This document shows positions 56,048 through 64,000 of a DNA stretch of 64,000 nucleotides, in pieces. The stretch comes from Calonectria ilicicola (Eukaryota > Ascomycota > Sordariomycetes > Hypocreales > Nectriaceae). Numbering within the stretch: the stretch's first letter is position 1; every line of letters starts with the position of its first letter. Below the pieces are notes generated by a model. That model was not told the DNA's origin, ran no database searches, and worked only from the letters and a program-made list of their open reading frames with translations. The translations under genes and the position numbers were made by a program. Location of the stretch: positions 2,480,001 to 2,544,000 of the forward strand of contig CP085831.1 of the NCBI GenBank assembly GCA_020809705.1, given 5' to 3'.

Positions 56048-59000
56048 AGTTGGATAATGGAGACTTTTGGGTGCAGGTATTAGCAAAGTCGTAAATATTA
56101 ATTCAACTAATTATAAATGATTATGAGACTACAAAAAGCTTCTGCCGCAGAGCTAAAGAAACGTCTTTATACCACAAGGTGGCCGGGATGCCGAAAAAAA
56201 CAGAAGACTGCCCCGCGGATTTGTAAGACGCAGATCTACACTAATGAAAGACCTGGCATGCATTGGATTGCAAGCCACTGTCACCTCAACGCTCGCCGTC
56301 CCGCGGTGGTGTCAATGGTCTGCTTATATGCATTGGTAAGCTGCATAATCTGCTGCCTTAGCCTACATGGCTTGTGTGGGCCTTGCTGTTTCCCAACAAC
56401 GAGACGGTACTTTATTTTACGAAAACGACATTCGCTATCATATTTCTTTTCATGAATCAGGTTTCTGGTCCCTCTCGTATTCTTCGGGTTAATTAATTCC
56501 CACAAACCAGTTGGTACCTGATATAGGCGGAATGAAACACTCGCATTATGCATATATACATTCTGATATTTGAAGATATCCAATCGAAATTTTATGTTCT
56601 ATTGCTAAATTTGAGTAAGCGTTGTATTTTCTATCTACAAATATATCATCATATATGTGAGATTTGAAGGGGTGTTAGGCTGAGGGCACACCTCCCTTTG
56701 ACTTCAGTGGCAAACAGCTAGAATTAGATCTGGGGCCTAAACCAATTTTACCAACAATTAGTGGAGTAAAATAGTGCATTCGAGGTTTTCGTAACTAGAA
56801 AGGTTGTGTCAGGAGGCCAAGTGCTATCCAAGTGCATCGTCTTATGGCGGGGATGATACTAGAGATGTCAATGTTCAAGACGAGGTATTATATTACCCGG
56901 TGACGGCCTTCGAAGCACCTTAATTCACAATACCTCATCTTAACGGTGTTGGAAGATATGTGGCGAATTTCGATGTGCTTAGACGGTGGAAAATTCTCTT
57001 TATAGCAAGTGCACATCAAGGAGAATGCCGGAGAGGGCAACCAGTGTAGAAATTCGAGAGTGGACTACACTAAATCCAAAGGCTATCGACGGTCACTAAA
57101 TTTAGTCTCCGACGGCTTCTATTGAACAGAAATTTGATAAGATTTCTCTTTCAATTAACGAAATGGAGAGAATATATTTAGCCCTGGAAGCCGTTTATAC
57201 GGCAATGAGATGGTCAGAACAGAACAGTACTAGGGTTATAATGAGGGTCCAATCTTTAAAATTTACGAGTTGGGTATAAACGACCAGACCAAGGCCTAAT
57301 TTCACTTCCAGAATTCTGAGCAATAGCTAAACGTATCCTGAATTCTTGGTGCGCCCCCAAATTCCGAAACATGAAGGTACGGATGACCTTTCTCACATGA
57401 TTTAATAAGCCTCTCTCCCAACGCCATCTCGCAGTCTCCTGTGTTTCATATCCAGCTTATCCCCTAATGCGAAGGGTGAGTTCATTGTTTCCAAGGGAAC
57501 TAAAAGTAGTCTTGATAGAATCTAAAAGATAAAACATGCATGCAGGGAAAGACCCTTGTCTAGGCTTCGCCTTGTAACAGACATCCTCTCACTAAGCAAA
57601 TAAGCGCTGACACACAAACCACCTGCAAATTATTGTCTCCTCCCAAATATGGGGTTCTTTCAAAATTCATATAGCGCATCTCGGCTTGGGTGTAATAATA
57701 ACTACTATATGCCTTTACCTAAGTGTATAAAGCAGTATTACTGACCATCGCCATCATCATACATACTTATCTGACTCTCTTTCGCCAACATAATGTCTAG
57801 GATAGTCGCACTAACTTCGTCAGCAACTATGTTGCCGTTTCCTGTCAAAATTCTTCATCCTATCATCCTTCCCCTGCCCAAACTTTTCCTCATTCAGTTG
57901 AGATGTATCAATAGTAGTAGGCTCACTGCTATGGTCAGGTTGGGTCTGCTTCCCGCCATTCGGCTCCGACGCCTTGGAAATTCACTCCCCGATATCCGAA
58001 AATGTACGAAATGTTGAAAGTCTTTGACATTCACTTAGCCTCATCCATCGGTTACCCATAATCTTCGGGTGATTTCCTTCTACTACCACGGACCTTACAA
58101 ATAATACTCAAGGATGGACTTTACACCTGCTGAAGGAGTGAGTACACAGGTCGCCAAGCCTCAAGGCCTTCGCACCAGGAAATTATTAAGTAATGCTGTT
58201 AGAAGGTGATGAACACAGAGAGAGCGCAAGTCTCACTTCTTTTGTCCTGAAAGAAAGGCGGGTTCGTCTTTTGACCGGTTTACTGACGAATTCATATTGC
58301 GATCGTACTCTTTCCGATTCACGGAGCATTTCCAGATTGAAATAACACAAATCAATGATTAGCATAACAGAATGGCACGGTCTGACCTGCTTTTATTGAT
58401 AGCAAAAAAGTCTGAAGGTCGATCAGGAAGAAAGATTATGTGTTCTCTTGATCTAGCTACTACTTGACCTTTCCTACTCAAATCAAAGTTTGAAATATAA
58501 ATAGAATTTTTCAAGTGCCGTATTAGCCCTTTTTAGTAATGGCCGAAGTGTAGAGGTACCCAAAGGTATCAGCCGCATGCAGTAAAGGCCGAAATCCAGC
58601 GATAACGATTTTCCAAGTAAACTTATCAGCAACTAGTGACGGGGAAGACTATGATTTTTCTGTATTGCTGACTGCATATTGAATAATGTGGATGTGTAAG
58701 TTTACACGATAACCACATATATGTCTAGGCTTAATATACGCTACCCAGTCGAGTACAGACTTTCTATTCCACCCTGTTCTATGTATATAACACAGAATGA
58801 TGCTCTAATATTATCTCTTTAACTTCCCATGAGAGGCATAAATTGTCCTTTTGCCTTGGAGGGAACGATATAAGTGGAAATTGTACCAGGTTTATCATAA
58901 CCTTCCGATTCTGACTGTGCAGTACATTTTTATTGATAAAAAAGACTTGACACTTCTTAAATCAAGTATTCGTCAATGATCACTTGGTGGCGATCAGTAT

Positions 59001-59805
59001 TAAATACAGTAGTACGTACATCATATTGGGCCGTGTCTTCTCCATCAAGAATTTATGGTGAGATGAGCTGCTGATCTATTTCAGTCCATGTAGTAGTAAC
59101 GCATACATCGATCATTTCACTACCATTCCACCCCAGGAGTTCCTATCATCCTCTGGCTCAATTGGGACCCAGTTTGAATTGCACCTGGAAATATTTTACG
59201 TCTGAATATTTATAGCGGCGTAAACTCACCTCCATGTATCCAACCTCCAAGCCTTGGATATTACCTAGTCACTTTATTAATTGACCAAGCGGGTTGAGAT
59301 CAGAAATAAACCTTGGATAATCATCCAAATTAAAATAGAAAACAATGATCCAAGAATATATTTATAGGATAAGATCTATTTTCAAGTAGGTACTATAAGA
59401 CAGGGTTGCAGTACTTACTGCCGAGCATTGAGGCTGACTGTGGGCAATGATTCCATCTATTCATCGTAGGTCAACATAAAAGAACGATTTACTCGTTTAT
59501 TGGCTGTTCAACACCATAGGTATGAATGTCTATTCCGAGAGTTGGCCAAAAAATGCATCGGTCAGCACTCGAAAGCATGACCTAAACCCGCACACAAGTG
59601 AACAGTACATCGCCTCGTGGATCTTAAATAATCTCTTGTCATCACTATCAAGGCTAAAGATAATCTAACCATCCGGGCGCGTATAAGGTATAAAGTCTGT
59701 CCCATCTTTCTGCGGACTCCAACCATCTCGAATTTCAAGCATTTCTTTTCAAGCCTCAAGATCACTACTAGAATCATTTTCCTGACGCCCTTCCCGTTTT
59801 TCGAC
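56048..59805. other. long gene-free region
   Basis: 3.76 kb, the longest stretch without a gene. No frame exceeds about 100 codons and none has a motif. A TATA-like TATAAAG (about 57726) precedes the short frame 57793-58017 (74 codons), but that product has no recognisable feature. The region looks AT-rich. A TATAAAG near 59689 is the probable core promoter of the small secreted protein at 59806. Confidence 0.45.
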
Positions 59806-60081
59806 ATGCATTTCATCCAAACTGTATTTCTAAGCATTGCCACTATGGCTGCCACTGGAGACGCGTGCAAGTGTTTTGTTAACGGCATGGCTGTCAACAG
59901 TGAGACACTCAGGTGTTGCAATTTGCTGATGGGAGTTAATCAATTCAGTAATGATTGTCTCGCCGGCTCTATCTCCGAGAACCTTTTTGAATTCAGAAAC
60001 TGCTGCGGTGGCATGTCGGACTGTGACTTTCCCCAGAAAAGAGAGAAAGAAACAAAAGAAGCAAAAGAATATGTTGCTTAA
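59806..60081 (+). CDS. small secreted eight-cysteine protein
   Basis: A 91-residue single-exon gene. Residues 1-18 are a signal peptide (VFLSIATMAATG). The mature part has eight cysteines: C21, C23, C37-C38, C51, C66-C67 and C73, i.e. CxC, CC, C, CC, C. This spacing, with FVNG after the first pair and NCCGGMSDCDF at the end, resembles a widespread family of tiny ascomycete secreted proteins. The final 17 residues are highly charged (KREKETKEAKE) and unusual for a mature effector; an unseen intron near the end could remove them. TATAAAG near 59689 supports the start. Function is unknown; effector-like. Confidence 0.65.
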   Translation: MHFIQTVFLSIATMAATGDACKCFVNGMAVNSETLRCCNLLMGVNQFSNDCLAGSISENLFEFRNCCGGMSDCDFPQKREKETKEAKEYVA

Positions 60082-61484
60082 TCTTTTGAGCAGTTTTCTT
60101 TCAAGTCCTCCATTGCGTCTATATTTCAATCTTTTTTCACACCATTACTTTCGCTCAATTTATTTCTTCTTTCAATTTTTCTTTTCTGTGCTTTGTCATA
60201 GTTATGGTAAGTTGTTTTCCAAAAAAAAAAAAAAAAAAGTATCTTTATCCTTCCTATTTCGCCATATTGACCATATTACTAGGACAATGATGGAGATCTA
60301 CTATAAGTTTTAGAAGGAAATGATAGACTTTACTGAAATGTTATTGTAGACACCCGTCATTTCCTTAAACACATTCGTTTACTTATAATATACTTCGGTT
60401 CTGACGCATGAATATCGATAGACTCATCCCCTTATTGAAAGCTAATTAAAACTACAACAGGCTACCCAGGGTTCTTTTGGCATGTGCAAGCAATTATCAG
60501 AGGTTGTAAATAAAAACTTGGAGAAATGGCCACTGTGTTTTGTTGAGGCCACCTGTTTTACACACCAGTGGACATAATATGGGTGCATCTTAGTTGTTCC
60601 CAGCTCTGTAGTCATATGCTTAATGATTATCTAGCAATCCTTTCTATCAACCAGTCACTCAGTAGTCTTGGGGTGCACCTTTGTTTTCGAGGTGTGTAGT
60701 TGATGAGAAATTCTGTGACTGAACATCGATTTTTTTTTCATCCTGCAGCCCTTCTAAAGATGCCACAAATTTGCATACCCGCGACACAGGGTACGCATAC
60801 AGCAAGCAATCTAGATAAAATTAGTGCCTTCTCTGCTTCCTTTCAAACATGATCGACCTTAGTATCCATCTGGTGATTTGACGCTCCAGAAACCGTAAAA
60901 AGACAATCAGCGTAGGCCAAATTCTCTTTTTAAATCCCGTGGACAAGCCGATTTTTTCATGCTAGGGAGACTACTATCAGTCGAGGGCACTGTATGGTTC
61001 TTTCTCTGCCAGCATTAGTCGCAGGCAGTTCGCCTCGTCCCTGCCCTGGGCTCGTACTGACCCACCAACATGTTGAATCAAAACTGGCTGGTAACAGTTG
61101 TTAGCCACTAGCCACAATGAGGCCTACTGAATGACAATTGGCTCCATTGTGCTACTAGGGTGGGAAGATCAATAATCCGCACCAAAGACCCGCTACAAAT
61201 GGGTCTAGGTGTGGCTAGTAGCCCGGAGGTGCTCCCCGCCCCACCTTGTACAACTACTAAAACTAAAACTATGTACGCATCTTTGACATCCAGCTCAAAA
61301 CAATCGGAATCCCTAACATCAGACACCTCTAAAATCTTCCTCCTACATACGGCCCACAAGACACTAATATTTCTGCTTTCAAGCACAACACAAGTGACTG
61401 CAAGCAGATAACAACGGCGGCTAAAGGATGACGTGGACAAAACCCACTTTTGAAACCCTTCTTTCATCAACCCAAGTGCCTCAA
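60082..61484. other. gene-free stretch
   Basis: About 1.4 kb, with a run of about 17 A near 60222-60238. The minus-strand frame at 61108-61536 overlaps the 3' end of the PLC gene and has no motif I recognise, though its composition is somewhat protein-like and it might be a transposon relic. Confidence 0.4.
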
Positions 61485-62462
61485 TTAACCCTTGAAATTC
61501 ATTGAATAAATCTGCTTGGCCGTATCGGCACAACAAAAGTCGGTCACGATAACGCCGTATCGACTCTTTGCGGCATCGAAATCATGTTCCGCTTCTTTTA
61601 GGTATGCTCTAAGTTTGGGGTTCAGCTCTTCCGCGTAGTCCCGCGGAGTATGGATGACTCCCTTAACATCAGACATGACGTCGAAGTACATGACACCGTC
61701 ATCAAACTTTGCCCCTCTGGCTGCTTTGAGTTGGTCAACCGTCTTGTTCCAGCGTGCTTCGTACGACATGCCGGATTCAGCAGGGTTTTGCGTCTGCCTC
61801 CAGCTACCTTGACCTACAATCCTCTCTCTTTGGTCGTACAGCCCGGTAATGTCAATTCCAATGTTTTTCCCAGGCGCGTTGTTGAATCGTCTAAGAAGAA
61901 TAACCCTGCCTCGGGATTTCTCAAGATGTGGCCAGGAGATTCCAGTGTACCACTTGTGTTCGGTCCAAATCTCATCAATGCGCTGGGCAAGCCCGGCGTC
62001 TTCTGCAACGGGATTGGATTTCACAAGCGAAGAGACATTGAATTTGAGAAAGTCGTCGACAGTCCCAACTTGTATACGTTCTTGATCCCACTTAATTGAT
62101 ACAAGCAACGTCTCAGATGGGTGCTCCCGCAAAAAGGTGGCCATATCATCAGTGACAGACTTGAGAGACCCCTTGAGTCTGATGGCAGCGTGACACAAGC
62201 CATAGTCTCCATTTTCACCTTGGCGCACGCGCAAGTCGAAGTATCGAATTCCATTGCTAAGCTGTTGCTTTATCTCGTGGTCTTGAGTTTGTGCGGCTTT
62301 GGCTACAACAGGGCCGATGACACTCTCGGGCCCATCAAGTTCGGACTTGATATTGTGCTTGGTTGCGTGGCTGTCATGGGTTCCAGGAATTGTGATTTGT
62401 GTGAGGTTGCGATCACCAGGAACATCTTTCATCCAGTCCGCCGAACCTGGTATGGGGCTCAT
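61485..62462 (-). CDS. PI-PLC X-domain protein
   Basis: A 325-residue protein of the bacterial-type phosphatidylinositol phospholipase C fold. GTHDSH gives the first catalytic histidine (H29), IRYFDLRV the conserved arginine and aspartate (R73, D76) and YGLCHA the second histidine (H91). LLVSIKWDQE and RGRVILLRRF are further family strands. It lacks the Y, C2 and EF-hand domains of eukaryotic PLCs. It would cleave phosphatidylinositol or a GPI anchor to a cyclic phosphate. ATG 62462 is the first true ATG. A hydrophobic stretch encoded just upstream in frame (LLSIISIYFFFLAF) would be a signal anchor, but no ATG precedes it unless an upstream exon exists, so secretion is undecided. Confidence 0.82.
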   Translation of the reverse strand: MSPIPGSADWMKDVPGDRNLTQITIPGTHDSHATKHNIKSELDGPESVIGPVVAKAAQTQDHEIKQQLSNGIRYFDLRVRQGENGDYGLCHAAIRLKGSLKSVTDDMATFLREHPSETLLVSIKWDQERIQVGTVDDFLKFNVSSLVKSNPVAEDAGLAQRIDEIWTEHKWYTGISWPHLEKSRGRVILLRRFNNAPGKNIGIDITGLYDQRERIVGQGSWRQTQNPAESGMSYEARWNKTVDQLKAARGAKFDDGVMYFDVMSDVKGVIHTPRDYAEELNPKLRAYLKEAEHDFDAAKSRYGVIVTDFCCADTAKQIYSMNFKG

Positions 62463-62680
62463 CTTGAATGCAAGGAAGAAAAAGTAGATGGAAATGATCG
62501 ACAAAAGACGGCCAATGAAACCCCCGACGAGAGGTACACAATGAGACAAGTGGTGTCAATGAAGGCCTCAGGAAGAGTAATCCGAGATGATTGCACAAAC
62601 TGGGTAGAAAGCGGGGTGAGGCAATTAATGTCGATTCGTAGGCATTGTGGGGCATGATTACCCGCTAACCTGTCCTAAAT

Positions 62681-63124
62681 TTAGCTGCAAGTTGCAGCCT
62701 GGGTTGTTAAAATTCGTTCTCCCAATTCAGTTATCTGCTGGAATGTGCAAAGCCTTTGCGGCTATTGCGGGTTCGAGGTACAATACAATCCTTAATAGAT
62801 TGTCCTCTGTGACTTCCATACCTTTAGCAGTGTGGAACTAAACCAACGCCCATTGGTCCCGCCACAACTTAATGTCAAGTTTGTGCGTACTCACTCCATC
62901 CATTTACGTACACACAGTTTTTCCCAGCTCTGTCCAATAATAGGTTTCGCCGAAAGCTGAAAAGTTGGATCCGCAGCATTTATTTCAAGGGCGCAGAGCT
63001 TCGACCGATCGTTTTGCCGCTCTGGTAGTATCCTTCGATAACGACCTCCACAACTATGCGCGATCAACCACACAGACACAAGGACTTTCAGGCTTAGCGC
63101 AAGCCTAATTCTAAATGCAGACAT
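62681..63124 (-). CDS. candidate small secreted protein, three exons
   Basis: Exons 63124-62895, 62837-62822 and 62737-62681 (minus) give a 100-residue product. Introns have GTGAGT/TTAG and GTATGG/CCAG ends and the phases match. Residues 1-24 look like a signal peptide (LALSLKVLVSVWLIAHS). The mature part has cysteines at 25, 43, 71 and 99 and ends TTQAATCS. TATATAAA lies just upstream (about 63147-63154), rather close to the start. No family is recognised. Without splicing the frame ends after 77 residues, so the model depends on two unconfirmed introns. Confidence 0.4.
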
Positions 63125-63428
63125 GAACTAGATGAAAACAGGCGCATTTATATATTTAGAAGAGACGTAATTGGCAGAGGAAGATTTCAAGAGAGGCCTC
63201 GTTGCATACTAGAGATGAGGAAAATGAAGCAGCGGAAATATAATCGTCAGTCCCATGCCTTTATTTTGGCGTGTTACATGTTGGAATATTGTCATCATTT
63301 TATTTTGGTAGCCAGTACGAGAGATCGGAATTGTTCATGTTATCTTTAATATTGAAGCATGTCCGTTCTTGGGTGTTGCATCAAATAAAGGGGCCGAACC
63401 GCAACAAAGAGAAATGCATTACTATATA

Positions 63429-64000
63429 CTACTGCGCCATCAAGATAGTCCTATCTGTGTTCCTCTCTCCCAGGCTTACTTCCCACAGCCTATATCGACT
63501 GTTGAGCTTGTGAAATGCAATATAGCCCAAGAGATGACTATTGAGTAGTTCCAAGTATGGATTCCTTCCCTTTAGCACAAGTCGCACTATAAATATTCAT
63601 CATCAGTTACCTACTAGCAAATCCATAATCTCTGGGTAGTATCTTGCAGCCTCCGTTCAAAGCTCAGGACGTAACTATATCACAAGGAAATGAAATGAAA
63701 AAAAAAGAAGAAGAAGAAAAAGAAAAAGGTTTTTTGCTTAAACTTACTTCGTTCCACCAAGACTTGCACTTCACCAACTAAATCGGCAAATACCATTCGA
63801 GCATCTTTCTTTTCATACCAACTTCGATTATGAATGTAGTTGTGAATATCCCCCGCCTTTTCTTCCTTGTAGAATCTATTATACATTGTTAATAAGTAAG
63901 AAGAAGTAGGTAGATGACTAGGTAAACTTACGATAGTACATCATTGGTGCGCCCAATCCATGATGACAGGTCGGGAATTACTTCCAAAAAGCAGGATATG
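63429..64000 (-). CDS. terpene synthase (trichodiene-synthase family), 3' part, runs off the window
   Basis: Only the C-terminal third is in the window. Exon 64000-63932 (5' end beyond the edge) and exon 63875-63748 join in phase through a GTAAGT/TAG intron. They read EVIPDLSSWIGRTNDVLSFY then KEEKAGDIHNYIHNRSW. NDVLSFYKE is the Mg-binding NSE/DTE triad (N, S, E) of class I terpene cyclases, in the exact TRI5-like setting. Near the end GYIAFHKLNSRYRLWEV (about 63517-63467) matches the family's C-terminal block, closing with TAG at 63431-63429. The one or two introns between 63748 and about 63582 could not be fixed, partly because of a long T-rich tract. The enzyme cyclises farnesyl diphosphate or a similar substrate; the product is unknown. 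Confidence 0.75.

Noticed and set aside
57793..58017. 74-codon plus-strand frame after a TATA-like motif
   Set aside because: No signal peptide, domain or conserved pattern; kept only as a note in the gene-free region.
61108..61536. 142-codon minus-strand frame overlapping the PLC 3' end
   Set aside because: No recognisable domain and it conflicts with the PLC gene; at most a transposon relic, not supportable.
62765..62785. GGTTCGAGGTAC as a tRNA B box
   Set aside because: Lacks the final CC of the consensus and has no A box or cloverleaf around it; it lies inside a proposed intron.

Overview
The window is nuclear DNA of a filamentous ascomycete (Pezizomycotina; a Sordariomycete is my best guess, genus not determinable). 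The signs are short introns (about 46-97 bp) with GTAAGT-like donors, CTAAC/CTGAC-like branch sites and YAG acceptors, and a typical gene repertoire: Zn(II)2Cys6 regulator, NACHT receptor, HET domain, LaeA-like methyltransferase, 2EXR and F-box proteins, catabolic type II dehydroquinase, TRI5-like terpene synthase and small cysteine-rich secreted proteins. Gene models were built by hand from reading frames, splice consensus and family motifs. Coordinates given for spliced genes are outer bounds, with exons listed in the evidence.

Layout. 0-5 kb: two decayed reading tracks, a small hypothetical protein and a four-exon Zn2Cys6 regulator. 6-9 kb: a secreted amidohydrolase and a catabolic 3-dehydroquinase. 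11-13.4 kb: a secreted Gly/Ala-rich repeat protein with five Lys-Arg (Kex2-type) sites. 14-18 kb: mostly decayed sequence plus an acidic Ser/Glu/Thr-rich protein. 18.8-19.3 kb: a ten-cysteine secreted protein. 20-34 kb: an immunity or allorecognition-like block. It holds a NACHT receptor, an alpha/beta hydrolase, a coiled-coil protein and a 2,238-residue gene fusing a sacsin/NO VEIN-type ATPase, a NO VEIN C-terminal (DUF3883-like) domain and a full HET domain. 34-38 kb: a cytochrome P450 head-to-head with a ten-exon LaeA-like methyltransferase. 39-45 kb: a 2EXR protein, an F-box protein and a secreted epoxide-hydrolase-like enzyme. 46-50 kb: a frameshifted type-B carboxylesterase and a broken DUF3632-like gene. 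51-56 kb: a mitochondrial acyl-CoA thioesterase and a secreted BBE-like FAD oxidase. 56-59.8 kb has no recognisable gene. 59.8-64 kb: a cysteine-rich small secreted protein, a PI-PLC X-domain protein, a three-exon small secreted candidate and the 3' part of a terpene synthase running off the right edge.

Themes. Many products are secreted or membrane-anchored, or belong to fungal conflict and recognition families, so this looks like an accessory region. Several old genes have lost their frames, often with TAG or TGA where CAG or CGA would restore sense, which fits C-to-T decay of the RIP kind but does not prove it. The most unusual object is the NO VEIN-HET fusion at 27,015-34,071. Its fusion point lies inside one uninterrupted exon, so it does not depend on joining two gene models.
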